From: Nakamurella multipartita DSM 44233
Lineage (GTDB): Bacteria > Actinomycetota > Actinomycetes > Mycobacteriales > Nakamurellaceae
DNA length: 64,000 nucleotides
Direction of reading: 5' to 3'
Assembly (NCBI RefSeq): GCF_000024365.1
Contig: NC_013235.1
Span: 4,464,001-4,528,000 of the forward strand
Numbering within the stretch: position 1 is the stretch's first letter; the number at the start of each line of letters is the position of its first letter. Below the pieces are notes generated by a model. It ran no database searches. It was not told where the DNA came from and saw nothing but the letters and a program-made list of their open reading frames with translations. Both the position numbers and the translations under genes were made by a program. This document shows, in pieces, positions 52,070-60,067 of the stretch.

Positions 52070-54055
52070 ATGTCACTGCTCGCCGGTTCAGCGCCCGGTA
52101 CGGAACCGGTCGACGGCGTGGCAACCGCCACATCCCGTCCGCCGCTGCGTACCGCGATCGCCACCGTTTGCATCTCCGGCACGCTGGAGGACAAGCTCGC
52201 CGCCGCCGCGGCGGCCGGCTTCGACGGCGTGGAGATCTTCGAACCGGACTTCGTGGTGTCCTCGTCGTCGGCGCGCGAGGTGCGGCAGCGGTGCGCCGAC
52301 CTGGGCCTGTCGATCGATCTGTACCAACCGTTCCGGGACTTCGATTCCACCGACCCGGCGCAGGTGGAGCTCAACCTGCGCCGCGCGGACCGCAAGTTCG
52401 ACGTGATGGAAGCCCTGGGCACCGACCTGATCCTGGTCTGCTCGGCGGTCTCCCCGACCGCCGTCGACGACAACGCGGTGATCGCCGAGCAACTGCACCG
52501 GCTGGCCGAACGGGCTCGGCAGCGGGGCATGCGCATCTCCTACGAGGCGCTGGCCTGGGGCACCAAGGTCAACACCTACGACCGGTCCTGGGACATCGTC
52601 CGGGCCGCCGATCACCCGGCGCTGGGCGTCTGCCTGGACAGCTTCCACATCCTGTCCCGCGGGTCGGACCCGGCCGGCATCGAGCAGATCCCGGGCGAGA
52701 AGATCTTCTTCCTGCAGCTGGCCGACGCGCCGTTCATGAACATGGACGTGTTGCAGTGGAGCCGGCACCACCGGCTCTTCCCCGAGCAGGGCACGTTCGA
52801 CCTGCCCGCCTTCCTGGGCCATGTGTTGACCGCCGGTTACACCGGTCCGCTCTCGCTCGAGGTGTTCAACGACGTGTTCCGCCAGTCCGACCCGGGCCGG
52901 GCGGCGGTGGACGCGCACCGCTCGCTGCTGGCCCTGTACGAGTCGACCGTGGGCAGCGTGCCGCTGGACCGGGCCGGCTCGGTCACCGGCGATTCCGGCG
53001 CGGTCGGGACCTCGGGGTCGGACCGGCAGGTGCCGCCGGCCCCGGAACTGGGCGGCTTCGCCTTCGCCGAGTTGGCCGTCGACGACGAGAGCGGCCCGGC
53101 GGTCGCCGCCACCCTGTCCTGCCTGGGCTTCGTGCACTCCGGGCAGCACCGCAGCAAGCCGGTGCAGCTGTGGTCGCAGGGTGATGCGCGGGTGCTGCTC
53201 AACGCCGCCCGCGGGCTCGACGAACACCCGACCGGGGCCGCGGTAGCGGCCATCGGCTTCGAGACCCGGGACCCGGCGGCCGCGGCCGTGCGCGCCCAGG
53301 CCATGCTCGCCCCGCTGCTGCCCCGCCGGGTCGGCGCCGGCGAGGCCGACCTGTCCGCGGTGGCCGCCCCCGACGAGACCGCGGTGTTCTTCTGCCGGAC
53401 CGGGGCCGCGGACGCGAGCAGCTGGATCGGCGATTTCGAACCGACCGCCGCCGCGGCCGGGACCTCCCCATTGGGGCTGCGCCGCATCGATCACGTGGCC
53501 CTCACCCAGCCCTACGACCGGTTCGACGAGGCCAGCCTGTTCTTCCGCTGCGTGCTGGGCCTGCCGACCCGGCACAGCTCGGAGATCGCCGCGCCGTTCG
53601 GCCTGGTCCGCAACCGGACCGCGGCCAACGTCGACGGCTCGGTCCGGATCGGGATGACCGTCTCGGTGCTGCGCCGCGGCGGCCAATGGGCGCCCGGGGT
53701 GACCGACCCGCAACATGTGGCGTTCGCCACCGACGACATCGTCGCGGCCGCTCGAGCGGCCGTCGCGGCCGGCGCCCCGGTACTGCCCGTGCCGGCCAAC
53801 TACTACGACGACCTGGACGCCCGGCTGGCCCTGCCGGCCGAGCAACTGGCCGCGCTGCGCGAGCTGAACCTGTTGTACGACCGCACATCTGACGGCGAGT
53901 TCTGGCACTTCTACACCGCCGTCCTGGGCGGGCGGGTGTTCTTCGAGGTGGTCCAGCGGATCGGCGACTACCAGGGCTACGGCGAGGTCAACTCGCCGGT
54001 ACGGATGGCCGCGCACCGTCGGCAACGACGCGCCACCACGTCCATCTCGTCCTGA
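52070..54055 (+). CDS. quiC: 3-dehydroshikimate dehydratase fused to an HPPD-like VOC domain
   Basis: 661-residue two-domain protein. Residues about 25-290 form an AP-endonuclease-type TIM barrel with the metal ligands expected for bacterial 3-dehydroshikimate dehydratase: Glu159 (ISYEALAWG), Asp190 (VCLDSFHIL), Gln216 (FFLQLADAP) and Glu264 (LSLEVFND). Residues about 320-650 are a pair of vicinal-oxygen-chelate modules like 4-hydroxyphenylpyruvate dioxygenase, retaining His475 (RIDHVAL), His549 (PQHVAFATDD) and Glu626 (VFFEVVQRI). The same fusion is known from pseudomonad QuiC1-type enzymes, where the dehydratase forms protocatechuate. ATG 52070 has GGAGG 5 nt upstream; an ATG one codon earlier is too close. 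Confidence 0.92.
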   Translation: MSLLAGSAPGTEPVDGVATATSRPPLRTAIATVCISGTLEDKLAAAAAAGFDGVEIFEPDFVVSSSSAREVRQRCADLGLSIDLYQPFRDFDSTDPAQVELNLRRADRKFDVMEALGTDLILVCSAVSPTAVDDNAVIAEQLHRLAERARQRGMRISYEALAWGTKVNTYDRSWDIVRAADHPALGVCLDSFHILSRGSDPAGIEQIPGEKIFFLQLADAPFMNMDVLQWSRHHRLFPEQGTFDLPAFLGHVLTAGYTGPLSLEVFNDVFRQSDPGRAAVDAHRSLLALYESTVGSVPLDRAGSVTGDSGAVGTSGSDRQVPPAPELGGFAFAELAVDDESGPAVAATLSCLGFVHSGQHRSKPVQLWSQGDARVLLNAARGLDEHPTGAAVAAIGFETRDPAAAAVRAQAMLAPLLPRRVGAGEADLSAVAAPDETAVFFCRTGAADASSWIGDFEPTAAAAGTSPLGLRRIDHVALTQPYDRFDEASLFFRCVLGLPTRHSSEIAAPFGLVRNRTAANVDGSVRIGMTVSVLRRGGQWAPGVTDPQHVAFATDDIVAAARAAVAAGAPVLPVPANYYDDLDARLALPAEQLAALRELNLLYDRTSDGEFWHFYTAVLGGRVFFEVVQRIGDYQGYGEVNSPVRMAAHRRQRRATTSISS

Positions 54056-54059
54056 ACCG

Positions 54060-54086
54060 CCCCGGACCATCGGCGATGGTCCGGGG
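54060..54086 (+). terminator. Terminator after quiC
   Basis: A perfect 11-bp stem CCCCGGACCAT/ATGGTCCGGGG with a 5-nt loop begins 4 nt past the quiC stop. Confidence 0.8.
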
Positions 54087-54194
54087 ATCGTCGTAGCCTG
54101 GAGTCGACGACGGTCGACACAGCTCCTCAACGTCGCGTGGTGTCTTTTCTCGGTGCCGCGCCGTCGGGATCATCCGGCATGCCAGGAGGAGCCC

Positions 54195-54428
54195 ATGACC
54201 ACGTCCACCACCACTCGCGCCCGCGCCGCGCTCAGCCGGCGGCTGCTGCTCTTCGGCGCCGACCGGTCCATCCAGACCCGGGAGCTGCAGCGCCGGATCG
54301 ACTCGCTCGGGCCCGACCTGGCCGACGCGCCCGGACTGCACGCGGCCCTGAGTGCGGCCCGGGCCTGGGAGTCGGCCGTGCTGTGGCTGGCCTGGCGGCT
54401 GCAGCCCCGCACCACGACCGGGCTGTAG
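54195..54428 (+). CDS. Small hypothetical protein
   Basis: 77 residues, unrecognised. The start ATG 54195 has a good AGGAGG just upstream. The sequence is Thr/Arg-rich at the start (TTSTTTRARAALSRRLLLFG), then an amphipathic helix (ELQRRIDSLGPDL) and a second one (LSAARAWESAVLWLAWRL). Convergent with the flavoprotein gene (43 nt gap). Independent of quiC because a terminator intervenes. A real gene is likely from the ribosome binding site and codon use, but without homology evidence. Confidence 0.55.
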   Translation: MTTSTTTRARAALSRRLLLFGADRSIQTRELQRRIDSLGPDLADAPGLHAALSAARAWESAVLWLAWRLQPRTTTGL

Positions 54429-54471
54429 CCGCCTCCCCACGGCCGTTGCGCTCCGCCGGCGCGCGGACTCC

Positions 54472-56220
54472 CTAGCGGTCGCCGGCGGCGTGCCGGCCGG
54501 CGATGTAGCCGAACGTCATGGCCGGGCCGATGTTGATGCCGCCCGACGGGTAATGCCCGCCCATCACGTTCGCCTGATCGCTGCCGGCCGCGTACAGGCC
54601 CGGGATCACCGACCCGTCGGCCCGCAGCACCCGAGCGTCGGCGTCCGCGCGCAGGCCGTAGAACGTGCCGAAACTGCCGGGCAGCACCCGGATCGCGTAG
54701 AACGGACCCTGCTCCAGCGGGGCCAACGACGGGTTGGGGCCGTGGTCCTTGTCGCCGGAGCCGCGATTGAAGACGGTGCGCCCGCGGCCGAACTCGGGGT
54801 CCTGCCCGAGCCGGGCGTGGGTGTTGAACTCGGCCACCGTCCGCTCCAGGCCGGCCGGGTCGATCCCGCACTTGACGGCCAGCTCGCCCAGGGTCTTGCC
54901 GCGCTTCATGTAACCGTTCCGCAGGTACGGGAAGGTGGGCACCGGGAACGGCTTGGCCATGCCGAACGGGTACCGCCGCTGGAACGCGTGGTCGCAGATC
55001 AGCCAGGCCTGCACCGGCTCACCCTCGGGGGCGGCATCGATCATCGCCGTCGTGAACTGGTAGTAGCCGTCGGCCTCGTTGACGAACCGGCGGCCGGTGG
55101 CCGTCACCGCGATCAGGCCGGGCTTGCCCCGGTCGACGATGTGCGGGTAGGTGCCCACCCGCCCGTTGCGGTACGGGACCAGCGAGACCGGGCACCAGGC
55201 CGCCGGAGAGGCCAGCGAGGTGTCCAACGCGGCGCCCACCCGTTCGGCCACGGTGATCCCGTCGCCGGTGGTCTCGGCCGGGGCCAGGGTCCAGTGCTCA
55301 CGGCCGGTCGGGGTGCGCGGGTAGAACTCGGCCCGCCGGTAGACGTCGCGGGGGAAGCCGCCGGTGGCCAGCACCACCCCGCGCCGCGCGCGGATGGTCA
55401 CCGGGCCGGACGGGTGCTGCACCAACGCGCCGGTGACCCGCCCGTCGGTGTCGATGTCGTTTTCGTTGTCGGTGCTGGTGTCGGTCAGCAGCTGCATCAC
55501 CGGTGAGTCGACCCACATCCGCACGCCGGCCTCGTCGGCGGACTTGATCAGCCGCGCGATCAGGGCCGGGCCGTTCACCAGCTGCATGCCGCGCCGCTGG
55601 GTGAGCAGATCCCAGACATGGAAGGCGACCCGCCAGGCGGCGTGGAAGAAGGACTTGACGTCGGCCGTGGCGTGCAGGAACGCCTGCAGGTCCGGGCCGG
55701 CCATGATGCCCATGCCCAGGAACGAGGTCTCGTACAGCTGGGGGCGGACCAGCGCCCGCAGGTCCTTGCGCAGCTTGCGGGCGTTGATCGGCTTGGGCCC
55801 GACCGAGCGGCCGCCGGTGCCGGCGCCGGGCAGGTCGCCCAGGATGTCGGCGATCCAGGTGCCGCTGACGAACTGCAGGCTGGTCTGGTTCTCGAAGAAG
55901 TCGACCATCTTCGGGGCGTTGGCCAGCAGGGCCTCGACCCGCGGCTCGTCGTAGTTCTCCCCCAGCGCGTGCTTGAGGTAGGTGCGCGGCTCGTCGACGT
56001 CCTCGACGATGCCGTCGGCCCGGGACAGCGGATTGAGCGGCGCCCACATCCAGCCGCCCGACCAGGCGGTCGCCCCGCCCAGGGTGGAGGCCTTGTCCAC
56101 GACGATCACGTCCAGGCCCTGGTGCGCGGCGGTCACCGCGGCGGACAGGCCACCCGCACCCCCTCCGGCGACCAGCAGGTCGCACTCCACCGTCCGGTTG
56201 CTCGTCGTACCCGTGTCCAC
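54472..56220 (-). CDS. FAD-dependent dehydrogenase of the KstD / fumarate reductase flavoprotein family
   Basis: 582-residue flavoprotein. FAD-binding GGGAGGLSAAVTAAHQG and the second nucleotide-binding element VVDKASTLGGATAWSGGWMW are near the N-terminus, with a further GVVLATGGFPRD in the middle. The C-terminus has GLYAAGSDQANVMGGHYPSGG followed by NIGPAMTFGYIAG. The Tyr of HYPSGG and the Gly four residues on match the catalytic Tyr/Gly pair of 3-ketosteroid delta-1-dehydrogenase. A 1,2-desaturase or enone-forming activity on a cyclic ketone is therefore likely; the substrate is unknown. GTG 56220 has AAGGAAGGG upstream. Divergent from the TIM-barrel gene across 118 bp. Confidence 0.9.
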   Translation of the reverse strand: MDTGTTSNRTVECDLLVAGGGAGGLSAAVTAAHQGLDVIVVDKASTLGGATAWSGGWMWAPLNPLSRADGIVEDVDEPRTYLKHALGENYDEPRVEALLANAPKMVDFFENQTSLQFVSGTWIADILGDLPGAGTGGRSVGPKPINARKLRKDLRALVRPQLYETSFLGMGIMAGPDLQAFLHATADVKSFFHAAWRVAFHVWDLLTQRRGMQLVNGPALIARLIKSADEAGVRMWVDSPVMQLLTDTSTDNENDIDTDGRVTGALVQHPSGPVTIRARRGVVLATGGFPRDVYRRAEFYPRTPTGREHWTLAPAETTGDGITVAERVGAALDTSLASPAAWCPVSLVPYRNGRVGTYPHIVDRGKPGLIAVTATGRRFVNEADGYYQFTTAMIDAAPEGEPVQAWLICDHAFQRRYPFGMAKPFPVPTFPYLRNGYMKRGKTLGELAVKCGIDPAGLERTVAEFNTHARLGQDPEFGRGRTVFNRGSGDKDHGPNPSLAPLEQGPFYAIRVLPGSFGTFYGLRADADARVLRADGSVIPGLYAAGSDQANVMGGHYPSGGINIGPAMTFGYIAGRHAAGDR

Positions 56221-56338
56221 GTTCGACCCTTCCTTCGTCCGGCCTTCAGTAGACGGGGCCGGCCGGGTGCGGGTCCACGCGCTTCCGGTCGCCGGAAGCC
56301 GCTGCGGTCCCGACGGTTCGACCCGCAGACTCGGTGGC

Positions 56339-57214
56339 ATGTCACCCAGTGCCGGCTCCCCCGCCCCCACCGCCGTGCTCGGTCCCGCTGGCTCCGCGCC
56401 GCCGCTGGTGCTCAGCTCGTACACCCTGGGTACCCGGGTGGCCTTTCCCGACCGGGTCCGCGCGGCCGCCGCGGCCGGGTTCGAGGGCATCGGCCTGCGC
56501 GCCGAGAACTACTGGGACGCCATCGAGGCCGGGCTGGACGGCCCGGCGATGGCCGAGATCGCCGCCAGCGCCGGGGTTCCCGTGCTCGAGGTGGAGTACG
56601 TGACCGGCTGGGGCACGGCGGCCGACCGCACGCCCGAGCAGCAGCGCAAGGAACGCACAGTGGTCGAGATGGCCCGCACCTTCGGGGTCCGGCACCTCAA
56701 CGCCGGCCTGCTCGAACACCTGCCGGTCGAGCAGATCACCGAGGAGTTCGCCGGGCTGTGCGACCGGGTGGGCCCCGAGCTGACCGTCGCGTTGGAGTTC
56801 ATGCCCTACAGCGGGGTGCCCGACCTGGCCACCACCGGCCGGATCCTGCGCGACGCCGGTCGGTCCAACGGCGCCGTCATCGTCGACGTCTGGCACTGGG
56901 CCCGGTCCGGAATGACCGCGGCCGATCTGGCCGCCGTGCCGGCCGCCGCGATCGTGGCCGTGCAGCTGTGCGACGTGCAGGCCACCCCGATGGACCCGCT
57001 GCGGGCCGAGTCCCTCGGCCACCGGTTGCCGCCGGGGCAGGGCTACGGCGACGCCGCCGGCATGGTGCGCGCCTTGCACGAGCACGGCGCCACCCCGGCC
57101 GTCGTCACCGTCGAGGTCATCTCCGACGCCCTGGTCGCGCAGGGCGTCGACCAGGCGGCCGCCGTCTCGCACGCGGCCGCCGTCGACGTACTCCGCTCCG
57201 CCGCCACCCCCTAG
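56339..57214 (+). CDS. Sugar phosphate isomerase/epimerase-type TIM-barrel protein
   Basis: 291-residue AP-endonuclease-2-type TIM barrel (xylose isomerase-like). Metal-ligand candidates are Glu in VPVLEVEYV, Glu in LTVALEFMPYSG, Asp/His in IVDVWHWARSG, and Glu in VTVEVISDAL, in the order expected. The family includes dehydroshikimate dehydratases, 2-keto-myo-inositol dehydratases and epimerases, so it may act on the same cyclic polyol/ketone chemistry as the neighbouring dehydrogenases. ATG 56339 is the start. Divergent from the FAD-dehydrogenase gene. Confidence 0.84.
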   Translation: MSPSAGSPAPTAVLGPAGSAPPLVLSSYTLGTRVAFPDRVRAAAAAGFEGIGLRAENYWDAIEAGLDGPAMAEIAASAGVPVLEVEYVTGWGTAADRTPEQQRKERTVVEMARTFGVRHLNAGLLEHLPVEQITEEFAGLCDRVGPELTVALEFMPYSGVPDLATTGRILRDAGRSNGAVIVDVWHWARSGMTAADLAAVPAAAIVAVQLCDVQATPMDPLRAESLGHRLPPGQGYGDAAGMVRALHEHGATPAVVTVEVISDALVAQGVDQAAAVSHAAAVDVLRSAATP

Positions 57215-57335
57215 CCCCGGCCGCTCTCCGGTCCAACCCGCTTACCCGCCCCGCCCCCGCTTCCCGCGCGGATCAACAACGCCGGCGCGGCCCAAATCGT
57301 CGACTCGCCTCCCTCCAGTCACATTCGGTGCAGTT

Positions 57336-58355
57336 TCATCCGCGCAGGGATCCACCGTCGGCGTCGGCCCACGGCGGGTCGAGCCGCCATCCGGTCGGCA
57401 GGGACGCGTGCGGGCGCAGCCGGGCCGCCTCCTGGACCCGGTGCAACAGCAGGCCCGGCCGATGCACGGCGTCGGCCCAGGTGTAGCGGACCACCCCGTA
57501 GCCCAGCCCGCGGATCAGCCGCTCCCGTTCCTTCTCGTCGGTGACGATGACGTCGGCGTCCGGCCGATTGCGGTATTTCACGGCGCCGTCGCCCTCCAGC
57601 ACGACCCCATCCTCGGGCAGCAGATGGTCGACACGGAACCACCGGGAGCCGGCCCCGATCCAGACATTGCTCAGTGGCACGGGCCGATCCGCCGCGAGAA
57701 ACGCGTAGCGGGCCACCGATTCGAGCGGGCTTTCGGCCCGCCCGTCGGCGTGTGCGGCGACCCAGGCCACGGTCGCGATACCGGGATAGGCCAGCATGTG
57801 CTCGGCGATCCGGGTCAACGCCTCCCGATCCACCCCGGTGTGCAGGACGGCGTCGGCGACCACCAAGCCGTCCCGCGGACCGAGGTGCCGGGCAATGTCG
57901 ACCGCGCAGAAGGCCGGGCTGACCACCGGCACCCGGGCCCGTTCGGTACGGCAGGTCAGCGGCAGGTAGCCGCGCCGGACCCGGCCGTAGGGCGAGCGAT
58001 CGTGCCCGACGTGGGCGTTGCCCGGGCGGATCGCCACCGGCAACCCGCTCGGGTCATCGACCAGGGGCAAACCGAGCAACAGGGCGGCGGCCTCACCGGT
58101 GAGGTGGGCGTCCTCGCGCAGACACAACCCAAAGGCCAAGGCGCGCAACCGGAATCGCTCGCGCTCGTCGGCCGCCGCCCAGTCCTGCTGGCGGACGAAG
58201 GCGGCCTTGCCGACCCGGATCAGGTCGGCGCGATCCACCCCGCGGATCAGCAGCGCCCGCGGCAGCCCGCCGGTGACCACGTCATGCAGATGCACGACCG
58301 GGCCCCAGCGGGCGAACAGTTGGTCCAGGAGGCGACGGTCGGCCAGCACACTCAT
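57336..58355 (-). CDS. AbiEi antitoxin-like / DUF559-type endonuclease-fold protein
   Basis: 339-residue protein of an actinobacterial family usually annotated as type IV AbiEi antitoxin-like. The N-terminus (residues about 3-60) looks like a winged-helix unit (LLDQLFARWGPVVHLHDVVTGGLPRALLIRGVDRADL). The C-terminus has a restriction-endonuclease-like (DUF559) core: RVDHLLPEDGVVLEGDGAVKYR, then EKERERLIRGLGYGVVRYTWAD. No AbiEii nucleotidyltransferase partner is adjacent. ATG 58355 is used; the frame to the left of it is similar in composition but unsupported. A role in nucleic acid binding or defence is possible; a solitary housekeeping role cannot be excluded. Confidence 0.7.
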   Translation of the reverse strand: MSVLADRRLLDQLFARWGPVVHLHDVVTGGLPRALLIRGVDRADLIRVGKAAFVRQQDWAAADERERFRLRALAFGLCLREDAHLTGEAAALLLGLPLVDDPSGLPVAIRPGNAHVGHDRSPYGRVRRGYLPLTCRTERARVPVVSPAFCAVDIARHLGPRDGLVVADAVLHTGVDREALTRIAEHMLAYPGIATVAWVAAHADGRAESPLESVARYAFLAADRPVPLSNVWIGAGSRWFRVDHLLPEDGVVLEGDGAVKYRNRPDADVIVTDEKERERLIRGLGYGVVRYTWADAVHRPGLLLHRVQEAARLRPHASLPTGWRLDPPWADADGGSLRG

Positions 58356-58504
58356 GACGCCGAGGATGACGGCTGGCCGCGAAGTTCGGGCAACAAATGT
58401 CGCCATTGTGGACAACCGGCGAGGGCCGATCCGGGTTGTGCACAACTAGCGGATCCCCGGCGCGGATGAAGTCGTTGACAACGTCCCCACCAGTCACAAG
58501 AGGT

Positions 58505-59944
58505 GGCTCTCCTGCTGAATCAGTGGGTCGTTTGTTGGGGTGGGGAATGGCAACACGCCGCTCCCGCGCCTAGGTTCTGGGGCTGTCTGAAGGTCCCGGA
58601 ACGGTGGGCGGAGAGCGGCGTGCGCGGAAACAGGGTATGGCATCGGGCGTTGGGCCTGATGGGGGCGATCGTCGAGGACGTCGACGTCAATGATCCGGAC
58701 TTGATCGTGGTGCGGGTCCGGCCAGTGAAGAGGTGGGCGGGGCGGTGTGGCCGGTGTCGACGCCGGTCGCCGTGGTACGACCGGGGCGCCGGCCGCCGGC
58801 AGTGGCGGACGGTGGACGTGGGGTTGTCCCGGGCGGTGGTGGAGGCTGAGGCCCCTCGGGTGTCGTGCCGTGAGCATGGCGTGGTCGTTGCGCATGTGCC
58901 CTGGGCCAGGCACGGCGCGGGCCACACCCTGGTGTTCGACCGGACCGTGGCGTGGTTGGCCACTCAGACCTCGAAGACGGCCACGACCCAGCTGTTGCGG
59001 ATCAGTTGGCGCACTGTCGGGGCGATCGTGTCTCGGTACTGGGCCGATCATGAACGGTTGCAGGACCGGTTACGCGAGGTCCGCCGCCTCGGGATCGATG
59101 AGATCTCCTACAAGCGTGGCCACCGGTTCCTCACCGTCGTGGTGGACCACGACACCGGTCACTTGTTGTGGGCGGCACCCGGCCGGGACTCGGCAACGTT
59201 GCACCAGTTCTTCGATCTTCTGGGCCCGGATCGGTGCGCTCTGCTGACCCATGTCTCGGCCGACGGCGCCACCTACATCAGCACGGTCGTCAAGCAGCGA
59301 TGCCCGAACGCGGTCCGGTGTGCTGACCCGTTCCATGTTGTTGGGTGGGCTACCGACGCCTTGGACAAGCTACGACGCATCGTGATCAGCACGGCCCGTC
59401 GGCAGGCCCGCCGGGCCGCCGTCGACCGCATCGCGGGCGGCTCGAGCCCGGTCGTCACCGCCGGGCAAGCCGGCGCTGACCTGGTCAAGGGCATGGCCGG
59501 GGCCCGGTCGGCGTTGCTGCGAAACTCGGAGGACCTCACCGAGAATCAGCAGGTCAAACTGGCCTGGATCGCGCTGACCGACCCCGACCTGCACCGCGCG
59601 TATCTGCTCAAGGAAGGCCTTCGACTGATCTTCAAACTGCCGGTCGAGCAGGCCGCCACCGCCCTGGAGAACTGGATCACCTGGGCGCGGACCGCCGGCA
59701 TCGGCCTGTTCAGCAGCCTGGCGAAACGGATCACTCGACATCGAGCCAGCATCCTGGCCGCGATCGAGCACCACATGTCCAACGGCCGCGTCGAGTCCGT
59801 CAACGCCAAGATCAGGCTGATCACCCGAGTCGCGTTCGGGTTCGCCTCTCCACACGCCCTCATAGCCCTGGCTATGCTCCGGCTGGGCGGACACCGCCCA
59901 GCACTCCCAGGCCGCGGCTAACCCACAGACACGGCAGGAGAGCC
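58505..59944. mobile_element. Complete ISL3-family insertion sequence (1440 bp), second element
   Basis: The ends are imperfect inverted repeats GGCTCTCCTGCTGAATC (left) and GGCTCTCCTGCCGTGTC (reverse complement of the right). A perfect 8-bp direct repeat CAAGAGGT flanks the element at 58497-58504 and 59945-59952. One intact transposase gene is inside. It is not a copy of the first element; only the family and general end pattern are shared. Confidence 0.93.
58620..59921 (+). CDS. ISL3-family transposase (second)
   Basis: 433-residue DDE transposase. The N-terminal zinc-ribbon-like segment (RWAGRCGRCRRRSPWYDRG) is followed by PRVSCREHGVVVAHVPWAR, a block characteristic of a large ISL3 group. 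Catalytic candidates are Asp in LGIDEISYKRG, Asp in VRCADPFHVVGW and Glu in SNGRVESVNAKIR, followed by RVAFGFASPHALIALAML. GTG 58620 is chosen because GGAG is 7-8 nt upstream; the longest frame would start in the inverted repeat itself (58503) and is unlikely. No frameshift is present. Confidence 0.92.
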   Translation: MRGNRVWHRALGLMGAIVEDVDVNDPDLIVVRVRPVKRWAGRCGRCRRRSPWYDRGAGRRQWRTVDVGLSRAVVEAEAPRVSCREHGVVVAHVPWARHGAGHTLVFDRTVAWLATQTSKTATTQLLRISWRTVGAIVSRYWADHERLQDRLREVRRLGIDEISYKRGHRFLTVVVDHDTGHLLWAAPGRDSATLHQFFDLLGPDRCALLTHVSADGATYISTVVKQRCPNAVRCADPFHVVGWATDALDKLRRIVISTARRQARRAAVDRIAGGSSPVVTAGQAGADLVKGMAGARSALLRNSEDLTENQQVKLAWIALTDPDLHRAYLLKEGLRLIFKLPVEQAATALENWITWARTAGIGLFSSLAKRITRHRASILAAIEHHMSNGRVESVNAKIRLITRVAFGFASPHALIALAMLRLGGHRPALPGRG

Positions 59945-59978
59945 CAAGAGGTGAGGTTTCATCCGCGCCGGCGAAGTT

Positions 59979-60065
59979 GATCCGCGCGAGGCCGGGGTGG
60001 ATCCGCGCGAGGCCCGGGGTGGATCCGCGCGAGGCCCGGGGTGGATCCGCGCGAGGCCCGGGGTG
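59979..60065. repeat. 21/22-bp tandem repeat, four copies
   Basis: Four consecutive units, the first 21 bp (59979-59999) and then three identical 22-bp copies (60000-60021, 60022-60043, 60044-60065) of GATCCGCGCGAGGCCCGGGG plus TG. A diverged partial copy precedes them. The array lies between the IS right flank and the stop codon of the Gfo/Idh/MocA gene, i.e. in the 3' untranslated region of that gene. It has no unique spacers. Confidence 0.9.
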
Positions 60066-60067
60066 AA

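Noticed and set aside
57336-58355. Complete AbiE toxin-antitoxin system
   Set aside because: Only the AbiEi-like half is present; no AbiEii nucleotidyltransferase lies on either side.
59979-60065. Possible CRISPR or attachment-site array
   Set aside because: The copies are contiguous without spacers; no integrase or phage gene is adjacent.
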